Source: Lumnitzera littorea
Taxonomy: Eukaryota; Streptophyta; Magnoliopsida; Myrtales; Combretaceae
Length of the DNA stretch: 64,000 nt
Assembly: GCA_024138015.1 (NCBI GenBank)
Contig: JAMXBB010000010.1
Location: forward strand, 9,492,386-9,556,385
Reading direction: 5' to 3'
This document shows positions 34,380-46,520 of this stretch, one piece after another (position 1 is the first letter of the stretch; each line of letters begins with the position of its first letter). Both the position numbers and the translations under genes were made by a program. Below the pieces are notes generated by a model, which was given only the letters and a program-made list of their open reading frames with translations, was not told where the DNA came from and searched no databases.

Positions 34380-36461
34380 TGCAAATTAGGTTTAATATAA
34401 ATCGAGTTAATAAAAGAAAGAAACCGAATTTCTAGCTCGACACACTTCCCTTTGCATTTTCTTGCAAATTTAGCTTGACCTTGCTCTTCTTGGTAGGTAA
34501 GGGATGTGGAAGTCATTTTAGGGCTTTCTACATATGGATTTGGCTTACGATTCAGGTAATGAGGTGATAGCAACTATTTGCTTAAACATTTTTTTCAAAA
34601 TATTTTTTACACCTAGAAAAATGTTTTCATTAATTCAAAAAAAAAAAAACATAATATGGTGGTTTCAAAGTTAGGATTTTTCCTTTAACATTTTCAAAAA
34701 CTTAGGCAAACAAAACCTTAGTTTACTTTTTAGGACTTCTCATAATAAAAATAAATTGGCTAGTCACGTAAAGTAGTTTTGTTTTTTCATAAACTAAAAA
34801 TGACAAATATACTAAATTTTTTAGAAAATAAATAAATAACCAAACTACAATGGCCTAATTATGATCAACGAATATACAACCACCACCTAAGAAGCCACCT
34901 AAAAATTGAAAAAGTTTATTTTTCCACAAAGAGAAGTACGATAGTCTCTATTGAGCAACATTTTATATCTTCCATGTATTTTCTTGTTATTCTTATAGTT
35001 TTTAAATTGCAAAATTTTATATGTATAAATGTATTTCCTAGACAAAAGTTCATATTTGCACGGGACAAAACAATTCTGCATTCAAAAAATCTCCTAAGTT
35101 AAATTGACAATGAAAGTTGGGCGTCACACACATGTCTAGCAGTTCAAAAAAAGATACATAAATGTAAATGACATAATATTAATTACTTAAATGCAAGTAC
35201 AAAATCACATCTAGGAAATGGAATTTACTTAAATAAAAACAAATCCCATGTAGTAAATGTAATATTAAAAGTTATATACATTGCTAAATTGTATTCAATA
35301 GATGAAATTTTATTAAGTTTATCTTTTATTTGTGTTAAACATATGATTAACACAATGTCATGGTTTAGTGGCAAGGGTATGAGGTTACGTTTCAGTAAGT
35401 TGTCGGTCCGTTCTTGCAACAAGTGCTTGTGTGCTTTTGTTTTGTACTAGCTAGAATGCATGGGACATTAATACAAAGCTAACCTTTTGATACAAAATCA
35501 AAGTCACATATATTACATGTGATTTTATGACAAGTATTAAGTTATGACTTCACTTCACATTCCCCTCACAAAAACTAACAATGACAAACGAAAAAATAAA
35601 AAACAAAAGTTTAAATAAATTAATGGGGAACCTAGAAGGAGGAATAAGGACAACAAAAAAAGAAAGAAAAGAAAAAACTTAGGCCAAAGCGACAGTGTCC
35701 AAGACCAGCTACGATTCCAACTTTTGGAATTTAGAACCAACGAATCTAGATCCAGTTTCGAAGCAGTTCCGACCCGCACCCTAGTCTAGTTGTAATAATC
35801 TCAAGATATTGCGGTTCAAAAGTCGATCTTTTTATATCATTATACAGCTATAATTATTTTTGAAGGCTAATTTATCACTTAATTCAACAAATATTAGATG
35901 TTAAAATAGCGAAATACGTATTCATATATTAATGAGTTTGCCAAGATAGGTAATTAATTGTACATATTTATGCAAATGGTTGACTTGGTAATACATCTAA
36001 ACAGAATTCTCGAAATGTGATTATTTTTTAACAGATGTAACTATGACATTCCAGAAATTTAGGTATTTCTATAATTTTTTAGTAGTTTTTTAAAGTTGTC
36101 ACTATAAATTTAACAAAGAGAAAGACAAACAAATCTACATCAACAATTTAAATGTGAATCAAGGGACTTTTAAAAATGATCATATGGTATGATTTTTTTT
36201 AGTTCAGTAAATCACCATGATTTATAATAAATTATTCTTATTAACAGTAGGAAAAAAAAAACTGACAATAATAAAAATAAGACTATCAATTGTTTTTTGA
36301 TAACTTATATGAGACTGTCGATAGTTTCTTTTCGATGTTAATAGGGATCATTTAATATTTAAAATTGATCGTCCCGTATTGTTACTCATCATGTGATCAC
36401 TTTTGACTGATTATATTATAAAATTTTCCCATGAATCAATGGTTAAAACAGTAATCTCCAC
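34380..36461. other. Intergenic DNA, nothing recognised
   Basis: AT-rich sequence without recognisable proteins or RNA genes. ORFs at 34,334-34,573, 34,899-35,081, 35,225-35,422 and 35,555-35,779 are short and unrelated to known families. Confidence 0.4.
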
Positions 36462-36462
36462 A

Positions 36463-36493
<31 letters not shown>

Positions 36494-36512
36494 GTATATG
36501 TATATATGTGTA
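36462..36512. repeat. (TG)n(TA)n microsatellite
   Basis: A short TG run is followed by about ten TA units and mixed TATG units. Similar TA tracts lie at 42,109-42,141 and elsewhere in the window. Confidence 0.8.
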
Positions 36513-36517
36513 TAGTA

Positions 36518-36655
36518 GGAAAAGGTTGTTCTACGTTTCAACTTTCTACGGTTTATCAAAATAAACATACATTAACAGCAACATGAAACCTAGTCGTGAA
36601 CTATAATGATTTAGTGGCAAGCATTAGTATCAATCGTAATCTCGACAAAATTGAC
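36518..36655 (+). repeat. ~140-bp direct repeat, copy 1
   Basis: This stretch is about 80-85% identical by eye to 48,472-48,611 in the same orientation. It shares 'aaaataaacatacattaaca' and 'taatctcgacaaaattgaca'. The two copies flank the phosphatase gene. No coding capacity is evident. Confidence 0.6.
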
Positions 36656-37078
36656 AATCGTACGAGATAGACAACAGTTACGATATTGGAATCTATGAAT
36701 TGCTTTTATATGAATAAAATGATCTTACAATAATTCGAAACACGCATAAATATCATCGACAAATATCAAGCATCCAATAGATATTTTCATCTTGGGACAG
36801 TAATAATGAAAAAAAGAATCCAAAATTTCGTTGCTTGCATTTCCCTCTTGATGAGTCAATCACAACATCAGACTCATAACATGGCGGATCTTTTCCATTT
36901 TTTCTGCCACCGTTTGGTAAGCATCTGACGACTGTTCAGATATCAACCAACTTAGAGTTAACCATTCGAATTATCGTACCGAATCTTATTTTCGTGTCTA
37001 AATCGATGTTTAAAAAATATAAACTTATAATATGATATATTTATTAATTATATATGAAAATTTAAAATTATAATCAAA

Positions 37079-37358
37079 CATATCTCATATGCAAGTTGGA
37101 CTCTATTTATATCAAGATTGATAATTTGTGCTATTATATCATATCATATCTTTCTTTTTTTTTACCGTTTATCGATTAAAAAGTTATAATTAAATCTATA
37201 AAATATATATAAATACAAAGTTATAAAGCATGTCTTGCAGGTTAGACCTCATTTATATCAAGGATGATAATTCGTGATATTATATCATATGTCATTCATC
37301 TTACCTTTTATCAACTAAAAAGTTACAATTAAATTTATAAAATATATATAAATATAAA
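37079..37358 (+). repeat. Two-copy tandem duplication, ~150 bp
   Basis: Copy 1 (37,079-37,228) and copy 2 (37,229-37,358) share 'tttatatcaag.atgataat', 'attatatcatat' and 'aaaatatatataaata' with small indels. Confidence 0.6.
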
Positions 37359-38043
37359 GGAAAAAGAAAAATAATAATATTTAATTTAAATTTTATAAAG
37401 ATAAATGATATAATATCTTCATATTTTATAAAAATTACAATTCAAATAAAAGTTTTAAGTAATGCAAAATCATACTAAATATAAAAAATCCAAAAATTTA
37501 AGTCATACAATATTACTAAATTAAGTGGAACCATGTATTAAATGGATATTAATATTATTACCCGTATCGATTTCTAAACTTATCATATATTTTTTTAAAT
37601 TTCTAAGGAAGATAGTCAAAGAATCTATACATGAGTTTATATTTTTTGCCCATTTAAATTATGATGCAACAAGAAAAACATATAGTTAAAAATCTCATAT
37701 TTTTAATTGAGATTTCCAACTTAGAAAGAAACCTTTATGCAACAAAATATAAATACGGAAGAATATATAATATATATCATGTCCATGTTCGGATCTGAAA
37801 GTTTGATATAAACTTAGATATAAATTTAACCGTATTTAAATAAGTCTGATCCATTTGTTTCTCGTGTTAAAAAAATTTCCATTACTAATTCATTTAAATT
37901 GTGACGTGTCATGTCCAAATTCGATTCATTCATTTGAGAAACTAACATTTATATCATTAGAATACATAATAAAAGTATTGCAATTTAAAACGTGAAAATT
38001 TAAAAATTCCACTGCTTCTATCTCTAGTCCTAAGCGTAAAATT

Positions 38044-41000
38044 CTACCGAGTGATTGGAAGAGAAGGAGGCAAAGCTTCATTAGACCGAAAAATACTCCG
38101 CAATTTGCAATCTGTTGAGATCAACTTATTGGAATTGCCATCTTCTTCACTTCTGATTTTCTCGATTGCTTGTATTAACTTGTGTTCGAATTCTTCGCCG
38201 TTGATCCACTCGTGAATTTTCGCCTTAATTAGAATTTTATTTTTGCAGATTAAATCCCACACCGGAAAATAGTTTCTCGGCATCACATAATCTGATTCTT
38301 TAAGCTTCAAGCTTGGGCAATAGTCTCCAATTCCATCTCCAAAATATATGAATCTTTCATGCCTCTCCTCGGATATGGATTGTTGTATTCTTTCAATCAC
38401 CATGCCCTGTCAAATAGCACTTATAATCATAAGTAAGTATTTGCCAGTAAATTTAACAATTAATTTAATTTAAATCATAGTTATTAAAATTGCGAATAGC
38501 TTGTGATTTTATTTAAGCTTTTCCTAAGGTGAAATGAATGCAAAATCATTTTTATACAGACTGTTGATAAAATATGAATTTAGGAGTACAATTATATAAG
38601 TTTAGAATTTTATACAATTCTATCTATTTGTTATAGTTTTTATATTCTCGGATCCTTGGTTTAGTTCTTTTAATGGCAATTGCGAATTTATGGTTTAAAT
38701 GGGGGATTTTTTAATTTTTTCCTGAATTACAAAAGACAAAATTAAGGGGGAAAAAAAGGTAAAAATCAAAGTTTAAAAGGAAACCACAGGCCACGGCATC
38801 TGTCCCCTTCGGTTGCCCTGATTAGGGGTGATTAGGGACCATGAGAGGATAAAAGTTTGTTAACAGGATCATTTTGTGTGTTCTACATAGGATTGTTAAA
38901 AATCCAATGAGATATATACCTAACTAAAACAACATAATATGACTTAATCTTTGACTTGTTTATCATAAATATTTTCATCAATTTATATAAAATAAGAGTA
39001 ACTAAAACTCTTGAATGAAGTTCTTTTTTTTTTATTTATTTAAGTCCAAAATCTAAAATTGATTTTCTTTAAAGATGTCATAGCATATTCATTAAAAGAA
39101 CCAATTATTTTACAGAAAATTGTAAAAAGGATAATGTGAAGAAGTACCTTGCACAGATTAGGCGGACAGAGATCACATCCATGAAAAAACTTCTTGCAAT
39201 CATGGTAAGGCAAGATCCTTAACCTGCCTTCTCCATCTACAAATCCAGGAGTTGTATTAATTTCGGAGAAACATTCCTTTATTCCGAGATGTTTCAAGAT
39301 TGTCTCAATGAAAAATGTATTGGCATCACTCAAAATCCTCAAATCACACCTTCAAAGATAAAAAATATAAATTAGGTTTTATTAAAATTGATTTATTATC
39401 TTAAAATTTTCATTTTAGATAAAATAAATGAAAAAAAGAAAAAAAGAAAGGAGACTGAAATTACCCTAAAGCATGGGCTGCCTTAATTGCGGGCACAATC
39501 CTGGGATGAATCGGTGCCCTCTTTTGTACTTCTGCAATTTCCTCATTTGTCTACCCTTAGAACAAAATCATCTTGTTAAACATCTTAATTAGTCTAGTAA
39601 TTTAATTAAATCATAAAAATTCTTTAGGTTAGTATCGTAAAAAAAAAAAAATTAAAGTTAAGGTCTCAATTTAATTATTTTATTTATTTATTTATTTTTA
39701 GATCCTTAATTTATGTATATATTGAATACATTAAATTTTATATCTTACCTATAAAATACAATAATTATATTTTTTATTTTTTATTAATACTCTATATTAT
39801 GATATTTATATAAAAATTTATTTTTCTTACATGATACTTATATATTTTTATTATAATTAGTTTTATTTTCTTTTTCTATATTTAAATACTACCATATTTT
39901 CTAAAAAGTCTTAACCTACCCTAAAACTCTATCCCAAATCCTAGTTCTTTTCTGTCCCGCTGCAAGACATCTTCTCTCTTGGCGCTCACCTTCTCTCTCT
40001 TAGCTCATTAGTAATTTTCTTCCTTCTCGGTAATTTTTCTTTCTTTCTTTTTCTCTCACCGACTCTACCTCTCTCTCGGCTCTCTTTCTCTCCCTCACCT
40101 CTTCTCTTCCCTCGATAAATTCTCGACCCCACCCCCTGCTCTCTACTTTTCTTCTCCCTAATCATTACGTTGGACCCCTTCCACCCTCTTCTCCCTATCA
40201 TCCTCCCCCTCACTCTGTCCCTCATTCCTTAAGACAAACTCACACGGTCGCCATTCTTTTCCACCGGACCCACTCCATCCCTTTTCCCAATTCAAAGTCC
40301 CTTCCCTGACTTACACACTCTAATAATAATTCTTGGTTCCAAATTGCAATTACGCAGGAAAGTCCCCTTCTTCTTCTCACTGGACCTCCGTCCGTCTCCT
40401 CTCTCAAGCTCTTTCATATTCAAAACCGTCTAATATCTTGCTGTTCAACTCGTTATTTGTGTAGTTCATGCGAAATTCAGCTTAATTTCACTCTCAATTG
40501 GGTCTCCATTTATCGCATTCCAAAATAATCTAATAAATGCCATTAATTAATTATTTGATTATCTTACTTTTACATATTATAATTTTGTATTGTTATCTAC
40601 GATAGATTCTCATTCGTTGTGTTTGATATTTCTATCTCAAATGGAATAAGAGGAGAATGTAATTAGAATTCTTAAAAAATGTAATAAGGATATAATACTT
40701 ATTACTTTATTTAGTTGGATTAAAAAACTTAAGAATAGACATGTAATAAAACTTTAATGATTAAATTATCCTCCATTTGTTTTCTTTATTAAGTAATTCT
40801 AAAGTAATAGGTAGTGGTAGTAGCAGCAGCAAAAATCGACTACGGGAGCGAAGGCAATGATAATAGTCGACGGCAGTGGTAATGGTGATAGCGGTAGCAA
40901 TGACAATGATAATGGTGATGGCAATGGCGGTAACGGTAATTGATGGTGGTGGCGGTGGCGGTGGCTGATGGTGGTAGCGATGGTTAGGGTAGTGACTTAG

Positions 41001-42108
41001 GGGGGTAGAGGTAATTATGGTAGTAGTGACGACTGCAGTGATAATAATGATAACAGTGGTGGTAACGGTAGTGATGATGAGTAATGGTGGTGGCAACAGT
41101 GTAATGGTAATAGCATTAGTGGCGATGATGGCAGCAGTAATGGTAATTGTCGATAACAATAAGTCAATGGTCAATAATAATGGCGATGGTAGTAGTCGCG
41201 GCCGCAGCAATAATGGTGGTCGATGATTGTGGTGGTGGTGGTGATGGTAATAGTAGTCTTAGTCGATAGTGGAGATGGCAATGATGGTGGTGATCATCAT
41301 TAAATTGATACAAAATTATTTTTGGAAAAAATGTAAAATTTTGTGAGTAATCATTATTTTTTAGTTGAATCAATACGGAATTACGATTCGAAGACAAAAA
41401 ACCAAGTAAACGCTGTAATAAAAAATAAGATGGGAATTGAATTCCAATTCCCCTCAAGTGAACGAGACATTAGCATATTATCTTATTACTATTTTATTAA
41501 GTATCTCTGTTATTAGTGTTAATTTAAATATTGTTGGTTTTTGATTTCTGCTTTAAAGTATTCAATTATCATATCATATAGTGTTATTTTATATAAAAAT
41601 TATGGTTAAAGTATATGTTATCATATTTCGCATTATTAGTTATAAATATATTTTGAGGCCCAATTTTCTGATTTCTATCGCATTCATGTAGGTCACTAAT
41701 TTCCGTTTATTTATAGATTATGTTAATGATCGTATTTTTTTTTATACAATAGTCTTAAATGTCGATTTAGAATACTCAAAATCTATTCTATTATTAGTAC
41801 GATTTATTATCGTTATTGATGTTTTCGTAATCCAATTATTTTATCACTTTAGTATTAAGTATATATATGGCATATCATATTATTATTAGTATGTCTTATT
41901 TTTAATAACATATTACATTAGGCATGGTATGTCCATTTTATCCGTTTATTTTATTTTATTTTTTTTACTTTGTCATTCCTTATGAGTTTTCACAAATTAT
42001 AATATTTTTCAGTTAAGTACGTATTTACCATATTGATTCGATAATCTATAGTATTCGATACTCTACTCGTGTATTCATCTTATACTTTCTTGTATATATA
42101 TGGATATG

Positions 42109-42145
<37 letters not shown>

Positions 42146-43612
42146 TGTCACTTTTTAGCTTACTCATATTATGTTATCATTATTTGATTGAACAATTTCT
42201 TTCGAGACCTTAATTGAATGGATTATAAGCTCTTAAATAATTTCTAAGTAGGGCCTAGCTTTAGAATGCTTAAGGGATAACATGTTACTTATTTTCTTTT
42301 AGATTCGTGGTATTCAGTTTCCTTTATCGAGGTCTGACTTTTGTTCGTGTTTGAGACCAGAGTATAGTATTCAATTTTGGAACAATTTCAGGTACATGGT
42401 GTTTTTTGTTGTTTGTGCTTATTAGGTTAGAAACGATTTAATCGAACTAACCTATATTCAACCTAATTAATCTTAGTTGCTGAGTTTGCTTGACCCGTTC
42501 GCTTTAGGGGCCTACAGTGGCAAATCCCTAGAAGGGTAACTACTGATTATGTGTGAGGATTCCCTAGTGGACTCTTACATGAGACAACACAGTTAGAATA
42601 TTAGGTTCTAGATTTTAGTTTTTCGGCGTAAAGGATTTAAAAGAAAACATATTATTATATCCACCTATGTATATGGATAAAAACCAAGTGTAGCAGGGTT
42701 ATGAATACCCTCTTGTTGTTCTATTGACCTAAATTGATATAATTAAATTACTGATTGTATTATCTACTATTATTTGTATATCGATATGTGAATGATCCGT
42801 CTTAGCATGCATATGTGTTTGTACACCTGTACTAGGCTTCGATTCATTCTTTGTTTTTTTTTTTCAAGTACCAGATCTCTGACGACTTCCTTATTTATGA
42901 GGAGATGTTTGTCGACGAAATCCAAGAGAAGGATGGAGTCGAGTATCTATATTTCTATGATAACTAGGATAAGGTGATATCTTTGTTACTGATGATTTAT
43001 GTTTTGTTGAGGATTTTGTATTTTGAGGAGATGGACTCCTTTTGATATCTGAAAGCTTTAGTTATTTGACTTATCTTATATTTTGGTTGTGAGTCGGGAC
43101 ACTTTCAAACTCTTGGATATTTTATATTTATATGAGGTTATGAGTGGATGCAGTTTCTCTCTCTCTTATGAATTTTCTTTTATATATTATGAGGTATTAT
43201 TCTTTATGTTTGGATTATGGACTTAGAAAACTTTACATATTCAGAGCTAGTCAGGATATGTGGCAAGCTGTAGTGCTATTTAAGGTCTTGAGACATTACA
43301 AATATTGATCATTAAACCTATAAATCATTAACACAAACCCTAAATAAAAATAAGCACAAATATTCGTAATAATGGTGCACTTTAGTGTGGCCATGGAAGG
43401 GTACTCATAAATTTTAAAAAAGATAAATTAAGAAAGAAAAAAAGAGTTCATAATAATGTAGATAATAAATTTGCCATGAGAGTGCTCCATGGCATGGTGG
43501 AAAGAAGCTCGTTGAACATGTCGGTTAAACCGAATTCATCCACAACCCAATTATCACTATCACAATCGATAATAGTTTTATCAAAATCGAAAACAACCAC
43601 AATTCTTGTCAT
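38044..43612 (-). CDS. HAD-family phosphatase, plant PPsPase1/PS2 (PHOSPHO1-like) group
   Basis: Four exons on the minus strand join in frame: 43,612-43,475, 39,550-39,465, 39,349-39,148 and 38,406-38,044 (789 nt, 262 residues). Arabidopsis relatives act on inorganic pyrophosphate or phosphorylated small molecules and are induced by phosphate starvation. HAD motifs are all present: nucleophile FDFDKT (residues 8-13), ILSDANT, CPPNLCKG, and metal-binding GDGIGDYCPS. Introns 2 and 3 have normal GT-AG borders. Intron 1 (3.9 kb, full of repeats) would need a GC donor after STLM and an acceptor TAG directly before ACAAATGAG. About a dozen residues usual after STLM are then lacking. The ancestral exon start upstream of that acceptor now has two stops (TAA, TAG). 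The gene may be expressed in a shortened form or be a young pseudogene. Confidence 0.8.
39560..40607. other. Intron 1 sequence, T-rich with a C/T-rich block
   Basis: A strongly AT-rich segment is followed by a C/T-rich block (39,960-40,460) with 'ctctctctcggctctctttc'-like runs. An ORF on the minus strand there (39,986-40,225) is arginine-, glycine- and glutamate-rich low complexity. Nothing else is recognised. Confidence 0.35.
40608..41468. mobile_element. MITE-like element carrying an expanded GGT/GAT microsatellite
   Basis: The ends are imperfect inverted repeats (TCTCATTCGTTGTGTTTG at the left; TCTCGTTCACTTGAGGGG in reverse complement at the right). Next to the right end is the 'gggaattgaattccaattcc' word typical of plant MITEs. 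The middle (40,808-41,297) is a long degenerate run of GGT, GAT, GTA and GCA triplets that gives long but meaningless ORFs on both strands. It lies in intron 1 of the phosphatase gene. Confidence 0.5.
41500..43303 (+). repeat. LTR-like sequence in intron 1
   Basis: A non-coding stretch ends with 'ttaaggtcttgagacattaca', an ending similar to plant gypsy LTRs, and has features such as 'ggggcctacagtggcaaatc' and a (TA)n tract (42,109-42,141). No opposite boundary, primer site or duplicate was found, so this is only a suggestion. Confidence 0.25.
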
Positions 43613-43732
43613 GACTGTAGCAAGAATATCGTGAAAAGAAAAAATCCTTAGGTCTTTGAGAAGAGCAAGAAATTTCTTTTTGTAATTGGTTATCGTCAGC
43701 CTAGTTTTGAAATTAAAGAAATAAAAAATGGC

Positions 43733-43740
43733 TATTTATA
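43733..43740 (-). promoter_or_regulatory. TATA box of the phosphatase gene
   Basis: TTATAAATAGCC on the minus strand stands about 120 bp upstream of the ATG at 43,612. It predicts a 5' UTR of roughly 90 nt. No P1BS phosphate-starvation element (GNATATNC) was found by eye in the 500 bp further upstream. Confidence 0.55.
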
Positions 43741-45654
43741 AGAATGTCAATCGGCACCTCAACAATGTCTATGAGTTGTAAGTTGTATTCTCTCTCCTAT
43801 ATGCTATGGAATATTACAAGAATTTTACTTGTCATGGTAAATTAGTATAAAGTGGTTAACATTATAGTTCTAGAAAAAATTTCCATCAAATTGGTGATAT
43901 TTTTCTGGTAAAAAAACCTAAAACAATGAAATATTCTTCGCATGTAATTTTACTAGATATTGATGGTTGCAGATTTAGTGAGCTCACTTGGAAAATGCAA
44001 TCACAATTACATAAACTAGGAGAATTCAAGAGTATATAGCTAAGTTTAGAAACATTATTTTTTAATCATAAATTTTTTCTCTATAGTTTTTTCTTCTGCC
44101 TCTCCTCATAAGTCATATCTCCATATTTACCATAATTTCCTCTTCCTAACTTTTTTCTCTATGTTTACCAAAAAAAACGTATGAAATGATTAAAAACCCT
44201 CTGAAGTACTTGCTTCGGTGGAGTCAATTTACTTTGCTATTAAGGCCGGATTTTTCTTTCTTAGATATATTTCTCATTAAATATCTCTTTTGGCATAGTT
44301 ACCTTGAATTGAATGCGCACGGATTGAACCCTAAAACATTTGAATAAGTCATTTGTTAAGAAAATTCTTTTGGTATCAGTATTATTTGTTAGGACCAGTC
44401 CCATTTTAAAAAAGTTGGAACACAAAAATGCATTTTATTTATGCAACTTTAAACAATTTATATAGATATACGTGTCTATTCTATAGCAGACAACTTTTTT
44501 CTTCGAACAAAGAAGTAGTATACGGTAATTAAATAATTCCTAACAAATTATGTTAGATCACATATATTAATGACCTATAAAGTCCTGTTTCCCAGTTAAT
44601 ATGATCTTATAATTACATATGAGGATGAAATGGGCCAATATTAAAATATGATAACGATTGAATATTGTGTATTTAATTTCAAATACAGCCTAGGTATAAC
44701 GATTTTCAATTACAATAATTTTGAGCATATGTAAATGCCATACAAAAGTACATAAATATATAAGCAATGTTTACCAAATTCAATAACAGTATGATAGTTC
44801 TAATAGGAAAATTTATGCCCCACGTGGTAAGAATACAGATTCTCTTACATAATTCGGAGTCTTGCATAGTGTAAATGGCTAAATCTGAATCTGGGCCTTA
44901 GATCCAATCATCAAAATGGATTTGGTTTTTTGGATTAAAATAACAAGACATAAAGAGTCAAGCCTATAAAAATTTAGAATAATCAAAGAACATTTAGCAT
45001 AGTAAACTTAGAGCAAAATCTGTTGAATCAGTCCACCAAATATAACTTTTTTTAATTTGGCTTATACTAATAAAATAAAGCCATTTAAGTCTAAGCTCAC
45101 ATAAGAGATTCATCTCGGGTCCATCTCAGAATGACTCAATCATAACCATTAATCACCATCACGATCGGACAAATCGAGTCAATTGCTATCTTCTATAAAT
45201 ACTCATTTTCACCTCTTCACTTGGACAAGAGAAATTCCAAGATAACGTCATTACTCTACCAGAATCCTGTCTTAAAGATCAAATACTTAAATATCTTAAG
45301 AATACTATCCCATTTTTTATTGATTGTGAAGTTTGATACAACTGCATTCCTCAACCTATCACCATACGTATTAAAACCTTACCAAAATTACTTACTCCTC
45401 ATTCCCATCCTTCCCCATCCTACCTTTCCTAATCATCCTACGCATATAAGTCAAGTCATTTTCTTAATCACATAAAGCACAACCTATCATGCGACATATA
45501 CGTAACTCTCACACTTGAACCCTTACCCCCACACATGGTCTCATAAATCAATCATTAGAAATCGTTTACATCATATAGAGATAAAATAAAATTTATACTA
45601 ATTAATTTAGTATTATCCTTTTCCAGTATATCATAAAGAAAAAGAAAAAGAAAA
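43741..45654. other. Upstream intergenic region of the phosphatase gene
   Basis: No coding homology. A plausible isolated TATA word (tctataaatactc, 45,191-45,203) precedes an 84-codon ORF (45,221-45,475) with no recognisable domain. The context resembles an LTR promoter more than a gene. Confidence 0.35.
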
Positions 45655-46006
45655 AGGAAAAGTACAAATTTAGGGTTTAATCTTTTACACCTTTTCTATT
45701 CAAATTCTAAACGTTTTAAAATTCTTATTTAAGTTCTCAATATTTACAAAAATTTTCAAACAAATTCTTCATTAATTTGCTATTAACTTTTTTGCTAATT
45801 ATGAAATGTGACACTTTTTAATTGATTTGTAGGAAAAATACAAATTTAAAACTCAGCCTTTTGCATTTTTTCTGTTCGAGTTTTAAACATTTCAAAATTT
45901 CTATTTAAGTCCTAAACATTTACAAAAGTTTGTAAATAAGTCATTTATTCGTTTATTATTAACCTTTTCATTAACCATGATAAGTAACACTTTCTAATTA
46001 GTTTAC
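45655..46006 (+). repeat. 176-bp tandem duplication
   Basis: Copy 1 (45,655-45,830) and copy 2 (45,831-46,006) both start 'aggaaaa.tacaaattta' and end 'gtgacactttttaattgatt' or a close variant, at about 75-80% identity by eye. Confidence 0.65.
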
Positions 46007-46126
46007 ATATTTTTATTAAATAATTACTATAACAAAATAATAATAATTAGGTAAATTCAAAAAAATAAAAAATATTAAAAAATGCAAAATAAGAAAGCTG
46101 AGAAAATTTGTAAAAAATATCATTCC

Positions 46127-46520
46127 AGCAACAACCAAAGAATATGGTAGGTCGAGACCTACATATTAAAATAAGTCGAATCGAACCACGACTAACTGTA
46201 TGCGGTTACCTACACCTTAAGGGGGATCGCACAATCCCCTTAATTAAAAAAAAAAAAAAAGGGAAGGAAATAAGAGTGACATTCGATTCGATATCTAATC
46301 AAGTCACACGACCTAATTGAAAAGTAATTAAATCTCACTCTATTTTTCTTTCAAATGCTTAGCTATAGATAGCTACCAACCACCCTAGGTGGGTTGCAAC
46401 ATAACCCACTCCCCCTCCTCCCCTTACCAAAACTAACCTAACAGTCATGACTAGTGGTAAGTTGATTCTATCCACTTTAATATGTAGGTCGCGACCTTTC
46501 ACTTCTTTTTTGTTGTTCTA
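46127..46520. mobile_element. Foldback MITE-like element, ~394 bp
   Basis: The left arm (46,127-46,170) and right arm (46,476-46,520) are inverted repeats. Both contain an 'aacaac.aaa' outer word, the core AGGTCGCGACCTACATATTA (GAG for GCG on the left), and a shared inner 'aagt..at..aa'. The interior has C-rich direct words ('accaccctaggtgggttgc'). No ORF. Confidence 0.55.

Noticed and set aside
19155..34384. Target-site duplication of the minus-strand element
   Set aside because: The flanking pentamers TGTAG and TGCAA differ at two positions, too weak to claim.
40761..41457. Long ORFs on both strands (up to 149 codons)
   Set aside because: They are translations of the triplet microsatellite: Ile/Thr/Pro repeats on one strand and Val/Met/Gly on the other.
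45221..45475. 84-codon ORF downstream of a TATA word
   Set aside because: No recognisable domain. The surroundings look like an LTR leader.
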